A stretch of 14,035 nt of DNA. Source: Porphyromonadaceae bacterium (lineage in GTDB: Bacteria; Bacteroidota; Bacteroidia; Bacteroidales; Tannerellaceae). The stretch is from the NCBI GenBank assembly GCA_003517945.1, contig DOZP01000021.1, positions 10,898-24,932 on the forward strand. The letters are read 5' to 3'. The translations under genes were made by a program, and so were the position numbers. Of the stretch, positions 1 through 7,180 are shown in pieces; within the stretch, counting starts at the first letter, position 1, and each line of letters opens with the position of its first letter. The notes beneath the pieces are model-generated. The model was not told the DNA's origin and did no database searches. It saw only the letters and a program-made list of their open reading frames with translations.

Positions 1-336
1 CCGGTAGTTAAAACACCTGCTAACCGGACATTTGGCTTTATGCAACTCATCAGTAACCTATATTATCAGAAACATGAAAACGGAGAGATACTGAAAATGA
101 AACACCTCTATTTCTGCGCGGAGGTAAAACGCCTGACCGGAGTGGATCTTCAGGAAGGAGTACCTGATGACGCGGCTTATACGCGTTTGTCGGAAAAGTC
201 CGGGATAGATAAAGACGCGCTCCGTACGTTGATTAAAAACATCGGAATGGGCATCTACCGGTCGTACGTATCCGACGTGCAGTTAAAAGAATACATAGAT
301 GGTATGAATGATATATTACATGCATTGAAATCCTGA
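1..336 (+). CDS. DUF4350-like protein, C-terminal part (cut by window edge)
   Basis: The frame is open from base 1 and stops with TGA at 334-336, so the gene starts outside the window; the first ATG at 40 lies inside the protein. The visible 111 residues contain the stretch LISNLYYQKHENGEILKMK followed by a helical tail with ETR-like spacing. This resembles the cytoplasmic C-terminal tail of DUF4350 membrane proteins of Bacteroidales, which sit directly before MoxR and DUF58 genes. No membrane segment is visible in this fragment. The next gene starts 16 bases downstream, which fits an operon. The function of the family is not established. The assignment relies mostly on gene order and a recalled family pattern, so it is moderately sure. 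Confidence 0.6.
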   Translation, partial: PVVKTPANRTFGFMQLISNLYYQKHENGEILKMKHLYFCAEVKRLTGVDLQEGVPDDAAYTRLSEKSGIDKDALRTLIKNIGMGIYRSYVSDVQLKEYIDGMNDILHALKS

Positions 337-352
337 ATAAAATAAAAAGAAT

Positions 353-1324
353 ATGGAAGATCAAAATGAAACAATGGACCTGACACCTTTTACCGAAAAG
401 GTTAATCAACTGAAAGATGCAATAGGCCGTGTTATTGTCGGACAGGAGCGTTCGGTAGACCTGATACTTTCCGCAATCCTGGCGCGCGGTCATGTCCTGC
501 TGGAAGGTGTTCCGGGAGTAGCAAAAACATTATTGGCCAAAATGATTGCAAAGCTCATTCATGCGGACTTCTCGCGCATTCAGTTCACACCCGACCTGAT
601 GCCTTCGGATGTACTCGGAACCTCTGTTTTTGACATGAAAACAAGCGAATTCAGTTTTCATCCCGGACCGGTGTTTGCCGATCTGGTATTGGTTGACGAA
701 GTAAACCGCGCTCCGGCGAAAACACAGTCCGCACTGTTCGAGGTCATGGAAGAACGGCAGGCAACCATTGATGGTACGCTACATCAAATGAGTCCTGTAT
801 ATACGATAATGGCCACTCAAAACCCGGTAGAACAGGAAGGCACCTACAAACTTCCGGAAGCCCAGTTAGACCGGTTCATGATGAAAATAACCATACCCTA
901 CCCTTCTCTGGAAGAAGAAATAATAATACTGGAACGTCATAACCGGAATGCACGTCTGGCAAAACTGGAAGAAATCAAAGCCGTTATCACACGCGAAGAA
1001 TTACTGCAAATGTTTGCATATGTAGAAAAAGTCTTTGTTGAAAACTCCCTGCTTCGTTACATTGCATCCGTCATACAACAAACGCGGAATAGTAAAGCGG
1101 TCTATCTCGGCGCTTCGCCCCGCGCATCGGTTGCATTATTACAATCCTCCAAAGCCATGGCCCTGTTGCAGGGACGTGAATTTGTAACACCGGAGGATAT
1201 CAAAACGGTGGCGCCTTTTGTTCTGCAGCATCGTCTGATGCTGACTGCCGAAGCCGAAATGGAAGGTCATACACCACTCAAAGTCGTACAACGCCTTATT
1301 GAAAAAGTTGAAGTACCGAAATAA
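353..1324 (+). CDS. MoxR-family AAA+ ATPase
   Basis: This is a 323-residue protein of the usual MoxR length. A Walker A motif GVPGVAKT lies at residues 52-59. Walker B LVLVDEVNR at 111-119 holds Asp115 and Glu116, and a sensor-1 ATQNP lies at 154-158. A QLDRF arginine region follows at 171-175, and the C-terminal part has the lid-domain pattern LGASPRASVAL seen in MoxR proteins. MoxR ATPases act as cytoplasmic chaperones that help assemble or activate protein complexes, often with a von Willebrand-type or DUF58 partner. Here the DUF58 gene follows after 40 bases and the DUF4350-like gene precedes by 16 bases, the standard Bacteroidales arrangement. The specific client in this organism is unknown. 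The gene is intact. Confidence 0.95.
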   Translation: MEDQNETMDLTPFTEKVNQLKDAIGRVIVGQERSVDLILSAILARGHVLLEGVPGVAKTLLAKMIAKLIHADFSRIQFTPDLMPSDVLGTSVFDMKTSEFSFHPGPVFADLVLVDEVNRAPAKTQSALFEVMEERQATIDGTLHQMSPVYTIMATQNPVEQEGTYKLPEAQLDRFMMKITIPYPSLEEEIIILERHNRNARLAKLEEIKAVITREELLQMFAYVEKVFVENSLLRYIASVIQQTRNSKAVYLGASPRASVALLQSSKAMALLQGREFVTPEDIKTVAPFVLQHRLMLTAEAEMEGHTPLKVVQRLIEKVEVPK

Positions 1325-1364
1325 TCAATCGACAATCAATACACCGTACGAAGTGCATTAAATT

Positions 1365-2678
1365 ATGTTTTTAACGAAACGTTTCTATATTACAGGCTTA
1401 GTCGTCATCGCGTTATTTGTGTCAGGCTATCTGGTTCCGGCTCTTTTTATTGCCGGAAAGATTGTTATGGCCCTGCTTATACTGACTGCCGTCACTGATT
1501 ATATCCTGTTATGGCATTACAAAAAAGGGGCGGATGCGGAAAGATATTGCGCCCCGAGATTCTCAAACGGAGATAATAACGATGTACGCCTGATCATTGA
1601 AAACCGGTATCCGTTCCCGGTGGATATAGACATTATTGACGAGATACCGGTAGAATTCCAGCGTCGTGACATCCTTTTTAAAGTAAAAATGAAAACCGGA
1701 GGACGCGAAACGGTGCATTACAAACTACGGCCGGTAAAACGCGGTGTGTATAATTTCGGTAACATATTACTCTACGTAACGACTCCCGTCGGATTGGTAA
1801 GCCGCCGTATAAAATGTGCGGAACCGATGGATATTGCCGTCTATCCGTCGTACATCATGCTGCACCAATACGAAATCATGGCTATACATAATAACCTGAC
1901 GGAATTAGGCATCAAAAAAATACGCCGGATAGGACATAATACCGAATTTGAATACATCAAGGAATATATTAAAGGCGATGACTACCGGACGATTAACTGG
2001 AAAGCAAGTGCGCGCCGCCACTATCCGATGGTCAATATATATCAGGATGAACGCTCGCAACAGATATACAATATTATTGATAAAGGCCGTATCATGCAAA
2101 ACGCATTTCGTGGAATGACATTGCTGGATTATGCCATCAACGCCTCTTTAGTCCTTTCATTTGTGGCGATACGAAAGGAAGATAAAGCCGGACTCGCCAC
2201 TTTTGCGGAAAAATTCGAAACATTTATTCCGGCCGGAAAACAAACGGGGCAAATGCAACAGATACTTGAAAGCCTGTACCGCCAGCAAACAACATTCGGC
2301 GAAAGCGACTATTCATCGCTATACGTACATATCAATAAATACATCAACAAACGCAGCCTGCTGATCATTTACACGAATTTTGATACAATCATCGGTATGG
2401 AGCGCCAGATTGAATACCTCCGCCAGTTAGCACGCCGGCATGTCGTATTAGTCGTATTTTTCGAAGACACCGAAATGAAAGCATTTGCGGCCAAACAACC
2501 CACATCCATTGAAGGGTATTACCAACAGGTTATTACCGATAAATTTATTTTTGAAAAACACCACGTGATTGTCAAATTAAAGCAACACGGCATTTATTCC
2601 CTCCTGACCGAACCGGACAAACTATCCATCAACGTAATCAACAAATACCTCGAAATGAAAGCAAGAGGCGTAATTTAA
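1365..2678 (+). CDS. DUF58 domain-containing membrane-anchored protein
   Basis: This is a 437-residue protein. Residues about 8-50 form two hydrophobic segments separated by a short turn, which would anchor it in the inner membrane. The middle carries the DUF58 signature EFEYIKEYIKGDDYRTINW, with DDYRTINWKASAR near 205-217, and the C-terminal half has a von Willebrand factor A-like fold pattern with RSLLIIYTNFD near 330. DUF58 proteins are encoded with MoxR ATPases and are thought to work with them, but no biochemical role is settled. It is the last gene of the left operon. I saw no clear hairpin terminator in the 93 bases after it, before the transposase remnant. Confidence 0.92.
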   Translation: MFLTKRFYITGLVVIALFVSGYLVPALFIAGKIVMALLILTAVTDYILLWHYKKGADAERYCAPRFSNGDNNDVRLIIENRYPFPVDIDIIDEIPVEFQRRDILFKVKMKTGGRETVHYKLRPVKRGVYNFGNILLYVTTPVGLVSRRIKCAEPMDIAVYPSYIMLHQYEIMAIHNNLTELGIKKIRRIGHNTEFEYIKEYIKGDDYRTINWKASARRHYPMVNIYQDERSQQIYNIIDKGRIMQNAFRGMTLLDYAINASLVLSFVAIRKEDKAGLATFAEKFETFIPAGKQTGQMQQILESLYRQQTTFGESDYSSLYVHINKYINKRSLLIIYTNFDTIIGMERQIEYLRQLARRHVVLVVFFEDTEMKAFAAKQPTSIEGYYQQVITDKFIFEKHHVIVKLKQHGIYSLLTEPDKLSINVINKYLEMKARGVI

Positions 2679-2771
2679 ACACCGTCCAATTACTTATTAA
2701 AACCTTCAGTCGCAAGAAAATAAATAAAAGCTAAGGAAGTTTGTTTTTTATAAATTATCCCCAAATATCCA

Positions 2772-3611
2772 TTAGCCATCTCTCCCATATGTGTCATCAA
2801 TTTGTCGACAAAGTTTGTTAATCCAGACTCTTCTGTTCATCTGTAATGCTATCTTAACCATGGTTTTATCACATAAATGTTCAACAATAGCGAGAGTCGC
2901 AAGTATTTTATATCGTAATGTATTCAAGCGATTTCGTACATTTCCGCCAATAATGAGTTGTTTGAACAGGCTTAGAAAGTTATAGGCACTCAATAAACCG
3001 ATTTTCTTGTCTTGGAGAAAAAGTAATGTTTCTTCCAAAAACGCCTTAAAGTTGTTGGCCGTATGCGTATCGCCGGAGCGAAGCCAGAAGTTAGCGACCA
3101 TTTCTATGTCGGCTACAAATGCCAATAGCGGATGCTGGGATTTACGTCTGGGCTTGTCCGGTTGTAACCCCTGGTTGAACCTTCCTGATCTCCATAACGG
3201 GTAATAATTGAAGAATCAATATCCAGGGTGAAATTGTCAAACTTCATGTTGTTGAAAAACCAACGGTACAGACTTCCAAAAACCGTATGGCAGGTGGGGG
3301 ATGTCAAACTTCCTGAAGTATCGCTCAAATGCTTTATGCTCCGGCATCTTATCCCAACCATACAGGCATTGAATACTATTGTCCAGACAGGTAATATCCA
3401 AATGGGCATAGCGTTCTGCGCCACACCAGACAGCACTCATGAACTGCAAAAACAACTGTACCGGTGGATAACCCCGATTGGAATCCTGTTCCGGTAAGGG
3501 CAAACTTTCCAAATAGGAAGAAAATCCACTTTGATCTATCATCTTCTTCAATATGGAAACACCTCCCCATGAGGTTAGTTCCTGATCTATAAACTGTATC
3601 TCTGTACGCAT
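2772..3611 (-). pseudogene. Degenerate IS1380-type transposase (insertion sequence remnant)
   Basis: Three reading frames on the minus strand together spell an IS1380-family transposase. The start MRTEIQFIDQELTSWGG is at 3611. The frame changes at about 3275-3290, inside a run of T/A, to continue as LYRWFFNNMKFDNFTLDID and SSIITRYGDQEGSTRGYN. It changes again near 3165, where one C seems lost, to continue as RKSQHPLLAFVAD and then NFWLRSGDTHTANNF. After DKKIGLL, at about 2986-2996, the sequence jumps to the C-terminal AYNFLSLFKQ and LRYK region, so the central part is gone, roughly 170 residues by my recollection of the family. The remaining 840 bases compare with about 1.3 kb for an intact gene. 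The element cannot make its own transposase. I could not find convincing terminal inverted repeats or a target duplication, so the outer limits of the element are unknown. Confidence 0.88.
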
Positions 3612-3702
3612 ATTCTATGGATTTTTCACTGCAAATGTACCCAATTAATAAAAAAATAAATAATTGAATATCAGCAAATTGTTCGTATTTTTTTTCTAAT
3701 GG

Positions 3703-3750
3703 TGTCCATTTGACTTTTTAATAATATGAATCATAGAATCCAAATGGACA
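3703..3750. repeat. Perfect 10-bp inverted repeat
   Basis: TGTCCATTTG at 3703-3712 is the exact reverse complement of CAAATGGACA at 3741-3750, with 28 AT-rich bases between. The arms stand out in an otherwise A/T-dominated stretch. They could be an operator for a dimeric regulator acting on the promoter about 100 bases downstream, or part of the end of the neighbouring insertion sequence. Nothing here decides between these. Confidence 0.5.
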
Positions 3751-3843
3751 TTTTGGGATAATTTCTCACATTTCACAAAAATCAATATTGATATAAACAC
3801 ACAAAAAATATATGAGAAGATAGATAAAAAAACTAATAAAAGT

Positions 3844-3875
3844 ATTGTTTGTTTGAAAAAATTGACTTATTTTTG
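3844..3875 (+). promoter_or_regulatory. Possible Bacteroidales promoter (TTTG / TAnnTTTG type)
   Basis: TATTTTTG at 3868-3875 fits the Bacteroides -7 consensus TAnnTTTG exactly. Upstream, TTTG at 3848-3851 gives a 16-base gap, and ATTG at 3844-3847 gives a 20-base gap closer to the usual spacing. It would start transcription near 3882, ahead of the small peptide frame at 3964 and the precursor at 4209. A long leader of more than 300 bases to 4209 is implied if this is the operon promoter. In such AT-rich sequence a match can arise by chance. Confidence 0.4.
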
Positions 3876-3963
3876 TAAGGCATTAATGAAATTTGATTTT
3901 TAAAAAAATAAGCAAGTAAAAATCTAATTATTAGAAGTTTACAACTAATAAAATGAAATATTT

Positions 3964-4151
3964 ATGAAGAATCTTAGTAAATTGATTTCCAAATCTACAA
4001 TATCCCGGCTTTATCATAATGACCGGCTAGCTCTTCTGGGCAAAAATAACTTAGGATAGTATAGCTGTCCCAAGAACTTTCTACATGCCACGCTTGCGAC
4101 AGTTGTAACCCATTTCAACCTTTATTGTTTTTTATTACAATAAAGACATGA
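3964..4151 (+). pseudogene. Probable broken lanthipeptide-like precursor peptide
   Basis: An ATG at 3964 opens a 31-codon frame ending in TAG at 4057. Its product begins MKNLSKLISKSTISRL and ends in RLALLGKNNLG. By my recollection this resembles leaders of Bacteroidota class I lanthipeptide precursors, with a K-x-TISRL segment followed by a Leu/Gly end. Directly downstream, in the -1 frame from 4065 to the TGA at 4149, lies LSQELSTCHACDSCNPFQP, a stretch dense in Ser, Thr and Cys with C-x2-C-x2-C spacing, as expected for a core peptide. Stops at 4057 (frame of the leader) and 4062 (frame of the core) separate the two halves. I read this as a precursor gene broken by small indels. Alternatively the 31-codon frame is a chance or regulatory leader peptide. 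No strong ribosome binding site is visible, which is common in Bacteroidota. Confidence 0.4.
4120..4145 (+). repeat. 9-bp hairpin ahead of the precursor gene
   Basis: CTTTATTGT at 4120-4128 and ACAATAAAG at 4137-4145 are perfect complements around an 8-base T-rich loop. It overlaps the tail of the broken peptide frame and lies 63 bases before the precursor start. Possible roles are a weak terminator for the upstream small transcript, an mRNA-stabilising 5' stem, or an operator. The arms are AT-rich, so the structure is not very strong. Confidence 0.4.
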
Positions 4152-4208
4152 TCTATGTGGATCCTTGATTTAACACATATTCGAATATTAACATTAAATT
4201 TTACAGCG

Positions 4209-4376
4209 ATGAAAAAAATAAAGAAAATAAATTTGACATCCCTATCGAAAAGAGAATTAGATAAAAGGCAAATGAAAGTTTTGAAAGGCGGTGGTTATTG
4301 CCTAGAAGCCCGATGCAACTGCGGATCCATTTCTCCGGCTGACAGTACTGCAACTAATGAATGGCGTATTGTTTAA
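4209..4376 (+). CDS. GG-Bacteroidales natural product precursor peptide
   Basis: This is a 55-residue peptide. The leader MKKIKKINLTSLSKREL continues through DKRQMKVLKGG, with the glycines at 27-29, and matches the Bacteroidales double-glycine leader family (TIGR04149 type): lysine-rich start, L-x2-LSK-x-EL, KRQM and KGG. The presumed core runs from about residue 29 or 30 to 55 and holds Cys31, Cys36 and Cys38 plus several Ser/Thr, ending in EWRIV. The leader would be recognised by the maturase and removed at the double glycine, usually by a C39-type peptidase, which is not in this window. The frame is open further upstream to an ATG at 4155, but the family always begins with MKK, so 4209 is chosen. 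The radical SAM gene follows after a strong hairpin. The modification on the core cannot be read from sequence. Confidence 0.88.
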   Translation: MKKIKKINLTSLSKRELDKRQMKVLKGGGYCLEARCNCGSISPADSTATNEWRIV

Positions 4377-4388
4377 GTATTGTTCTTT

Positions 4389-4421
4389 TAAGGGTGTGCT
4401 TGCTCGGCAGGCACACCCTTA
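4389..4421 (+). terminator. Strong hairpin between precursor and maturase (attenuator or stabiliser)
   Basis: The arms 4389-4403 and 4407-4421 form a 15-bp stem with one G-T wobble (4400/4410) and a TCG loop. The outer part pairs TAAGGGTGTGC with GCACACCCTTA. It starts 13 bases after the precursor stop. The bases after it are pyrimidine-rich with a short TTTT, not a long T tract, so termination is likely partial. This placement is typical of peptide operons, where it lets many precursor transcripts be made while some polymerases continue into the enzyme genes, and protects the short mRNA from 3' decay. Confidence 0.8.
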
Positions 4422-4490
4422 CTACCTGCTTTTACTTGAATTTAAACGCTAAAACGAAATTTATAAACTTATATCAATGAATCCCATATC

Positions 4491-5885
4491 ATGATCAACT
4501 ATTGTTTTAATCATAAAGATACATATTGCACCCCGCAAAAAAACTACAGCCTCCGTTTGCAAAAAACGGATGACAAAATTGAGATTATAAAGGAGAAAAA
4601 AATACCGGATAAGGCTGCCTTTCTCTTAGACCGAACCCGGATACACCCCAAGCATATTACAGCAGATAACGTATCCGACCAATTGGCCAATATAGGACAT
4701 ATTGGTTTTGAAGTGACCGATGCGTGTAACCTACAATGTTATTACTGTGCATACCGAAAATTTTATGCGGATTACGATACGCGGAAAAACCAATACTTAG
4801 ACATCCAAAAAGCAAAAATGCTGCTTGATTTTGTACTTGAAAAATCCGGTACACCAGCGAACAAATCCCCAAGAAAAGAAATGTTAATTAATTTTTATGG
4901 AGGCGAACCTTTATTAAACATGGATTTTATCACAGAAATGGTCGCCTATACCCAAAGCCGGGAAAACGATCGTATCCAATTCAAATACAGCATGACCACC
5001 AATGGTGTCCTGTTAAAAAAATACCTGCCTTTTTTCATTCGGTATGATTTTGATATATTGGTTAGTTTAGATGGCTCCAAAGAGCATGACGCCTATCGTT
5101 TGTTTCATAACGGAAAACCATCTTTTGACGCGGTCTATGGAAATATGATGTATATTCGTGACAATTATCCGGTTTTCTTTGAAAAAAATATCCTATTCAA
5201 TGCCGTAGTACAAAACCTGAGCAACAAGCAGGAAGTGTTTCGGTTCTTCCAGCGTGAATTCAATAAGACGCCGTCCTTCGCCAATGTGAATCCTGTCGGC
5301 ATCCGTCCGGAACTAGAAAAAGAATTTGAGGTAATGGCTACCCCCCGACAAGAGATCCCTGATCCTCAATCGGATGTCGAAATGAAACGGGTGATGGACC
5401 TGAATTATGATCAAACAAGAAAATTGCAAAATTTTATCTTTCTCTATAGCGGGAATAAATATAATGATTACAATGACTTATTTTTTAAGAAAGAGCCTGT
5501 CAGCTATATATCCGGCGGTACCTGCTTCCCGTTTTCGAAAAAAATATTTATGACGGTCAACAACAAACTTCTTCCGTGTGAAAGAATAGGACAACAGTTC
5601 TTTTTCGGCAGGATGACGGACAACGGTGTAGAGATCGACTGCGAAGAGATAGCCCAGAAATATAACCATTACTGCGATGCATTGAAAGAGTTGTGCAAAC
5701 CCTGTTATCATGTCAGTAATTGTATGGAATGTATGTTCGGAATCAAAAACCTGGAAAGAAAACCGGTTTGTAGTAAGTTGGTTAAAAAAAAGGGATTTGA
5801 TGATTATTTGCGTAAAGGCATAGAGCAATTAGCCAATGCGCCGGAATTATACAAACGTATTATGGACGAAGTATTCAGCGTATAA
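4491..5885 (+). CDS. Radical SAM/SPASM peptide maturase, GG-Bacteroidales type
   Basis: This is a 464-residue protein. The radical SAM motif CNLQCYYC places Cys79, Cys83 and Cys86 for the [4Fe-4S]-SAM cluster, and GGEP at 137-140 is the SAM-binding turn. A C-terminal SPASM-type region supplies further cysteines at 345, 363, 402, 405, 411, 414 and 427, including C-x2-C-x5-C-x2-C in CKPCYHVSNCMEC, enough for auxiliary iron-sulfur clusters. Residues 1-70 precede the barrel and may contact the leader peptide. Such enzymes install radical-derived crosslinks, thioethers or epimerisations on a leader-bound core. The precursor directly upstream is the expected substrate (TIGR04148-like family, recalled). 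ATG 4491 is used because the nearby ATG at 4477 is out of frame and stops at once. The next gene follows after 10 bases. Confidence 0.92.
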   Translation: MINYCFNHKDTYCTPQKNYSLRLQKTDDKIEIIKEKKIPDKAAFLLDRTRIHPKHITADNVSDQLANIGHIGFEVTDACNLQCYYCAYRKFYADYDTRKNQYLDIQKAKMLLDFVLEKSGTPANKSPRKEMLINFYGGEPLLNMDFITEMVAYTQSRENDRIQFKYSMTTNGVLLKKYLPFFIRYDFDILVSLDGSKEHDAYRLFHNGKPSFDAVYGNMMYIRDNYPVFFEKNILFNAVVQNLSNKQEVFRFFQREFNKTPSFANVNPVGIRPELEKEFEVMATPRQEIPDPQSDVEMKRVMDLNYDQTRKLQNFIFLYSGNKYNDYNDLFFKKEPVSYISGGTCFPFSKKIFMTVNNKLLPCERIGQQFFFGRMTDNGVEIDCEEIAQKYNHYCDALKELCKPCYHVSNCMECMFGIKNLERKPVCSKLVKKKGFDDYLRKGIEQLANAPELYKRIMDEVFSV

Positions 5886-5895
5886 AAAAATATCT

Positions 5896-7158
5896 ATGGA
5901 AAATATACATACCGTATGGTTCTACTTAGAGCCCTACGTATTCATCAGTGAAGATGCGGAAGGTTATCTTTTCTACAATGCAAAAAACCAAAAAGGGATC
6001 TCGTTCGTCAAAGACGAAGCGATCAATTATGTGATCCGGTATATACAACATCCGGATAATCTGTATAGCATCCGGATCGGCGTCAAAGAATTGGAGAACG
6101 AACCGTTGTACCAATTGATTCAATCCCTCCAAGATATGGGATGCGGTGACTTGATTGAAGGGCATTTACCCAAGCCGGTCATTATGCCTCCGATCCTGAA
6201 TCTTCAATGGAGCGTGGAACATCTGAAGACCTATTCATACATGCCGTCCATGTTAAGTAAAAATATCCTGTCCTATTTGCACGAAGTCACCATTTATGTA
6301 ACCGGAACATGTACGCATCATTGCCAGTCGTGCCGGGACATGTTTAAACAGTATCCATGCTGTACAAAATCGGACGATATGCTTGATTTCCATTTATTAA
6401 AAGAATTTTTACATGCCATTTCTCATACCGGAGCATCCATAAATATTACCGGCGGAAACCCGTTTCAATATCCGGAACTAGGCAAATTGTTCGGTGTACT
6501 GGAAAAGAGTAAATCATTAAAGAATTGGATCGTGAACTACCGGAATCTGCCGGAAGATCCAGAGCTCCTGCATCTATTCACAAAAGAGTCGTTTCAACTG
6601 AAAATCATTGTCAACGACTCCTATCGGGAAAAATCGTTGACAGCTATTGCCAAACAATTCCAACAGAACAATATTCGTCAGCAATGGGAACTCGGCATCG
6701 CATCCGTCGCCGAATATGAGAAAGCGGAGCGTTTGAAAGAACAATTAAGCCGACTCAATATCGAAGCCTCCGTCACCCCCTATTACAACCGAAACAATCT
6801 GCCTTTTTTTGAGGAAAATATCTTTCTGCAACCGGAAGATCTGATGACCATAACGCTTGACCGGCAGGAAATTTTTGCCTTGCAACGATTGAATACGCAC
6901 TATTTTGGAAAAATAAGCATCCTGCCGGACGGAAAAATATATGCGGACACACATAAAGGCCCCATCGGAGATCTGACGAAACCCATCGGCGACAGTCTGT
7001 TCCGGGCATTGGTAGACGGTGATTCATGGAGAGACACACGCTATCAGGAAAAGCCTTGCAACCAATGCCGTTTCAGGTTGATCTGTCCGTCCCCGTCGGG
7101 TTATGAATCAGCGATCGGAAGACCGAACCTCTGTCATGTGAAACCCGCATATAGATGA
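5896..7158 (+). CDS. Pseudo-rSAM-type protein of the GG-Bacteroidales system (radical SAM-like, SPASM-like end)
   Basis: This is a 420-residue protein, starting at ATG 5896 just 10 bases after the maturase stop. The longer frame from 5836 would overlap the maturase and adds no conserved sequence. The sequence diverges strongly from classical radical SAM enzymes but keeps CTHHCQSC, with Cys139, Cys143 and Cys146 in exact C-x3-C-x2-C spacing, and GGNPF near 186-190 in the place of GGEP. The C-terminal end has CNQCRFRLICPSPSGYE and a final Cys in NLCHVK, a reduced SPASM pattern. This fits the family annotated pseudo-rSAM (TIGR04150 type) that always accompanies the GG-Bacteroidales maturase. It may be a second maturation enzyme or a partner that holds the precursor. 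The intact cluster motif argues against calling it inactive. Confidence 0.82.
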   Translation: MENIHTVWFYLEPYVFISEDAEGYLFYNAKNQKGISFVKDEAINYVIRYIQHPDNLYSIRIGVKELENEPLYQLIQSLQDMGCGDLIEGHLPKPVIMPPILNLQWSVEHLKTYSYMPSMLSKNILSYLHEVTIYVTGTCTHHCQSCRDMFKQYPCCTKSDDMLDFHLLKEFLHAISHTGASINITGGNPFQYPELGKLFGVLEKSKSLKNWIVNYRNLPEDPELLHLFTKESFQLKIIVNDSYREKSLTAIAKQFQQNNIRQQWELGIASVAEYEKAERLKEQLSRLNIEASVTPYYNRNNLPFFEENIFLQPEDLMTITLDRQEIFALQRLNTHYFGKISILPDGKIYADTHKGPIGDLTKPIGDSLFRALVDGDSWRDTRYQEKPCNQCRFRLICPSPSGYESAIGRPNLCHVKPAYR

Positions 7159-7180
7159 ATTTACCCTAAAAAACAATACC

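Larger units (their letters stand above)
3612..4208. other. AT-rich gene-poor region upstream of the peptide operon
   Basis: This stretch lies between the transposase remnant and the precursor gene and is visibly richer in A and T than its surroundings. It holds a 10-bp inverted repeat at 3703-3750, a possible Bacteroidales-type promoter at 3844-3875, a probable broken small peptide gene at 3964-4151 and a 9-bp hairpin at 4120-4145, each listed separately. Bases 3612-3700 may contain the outer end of the insertion sequence, but I could not define it. I see no other open frame of note. Confidence 0.6.

Noticed and set aside
3228..3497. Plus-strand open frame of 89 residues
   Set aside because: It lies opposite the transposase remnant, whose minus-strand frames show clear family motifs.
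2694..3724. TTATTAAAA at 2694-2702 and TTTTAATAA at 3716-3724 as terminal inverted repeats of the insertion sequence
   Set aside because: Only nine A/T bases in AT-rich DNA, with no matching flanks or target duplication.
4041..4064. Programmed -1 frameshift joining the leader-like and Cys-rich frames
   Set aside because: The -1 frame has stops at 4047 and 4062, so slippage could not produce the joined peptide; mutation damage is simpler.
4155..4208. Upstream in-frame ATG giving an 18-residue longer precursor
   Set aside because: The family leader starts with MKK at 4209; the extension has no leader-like features.
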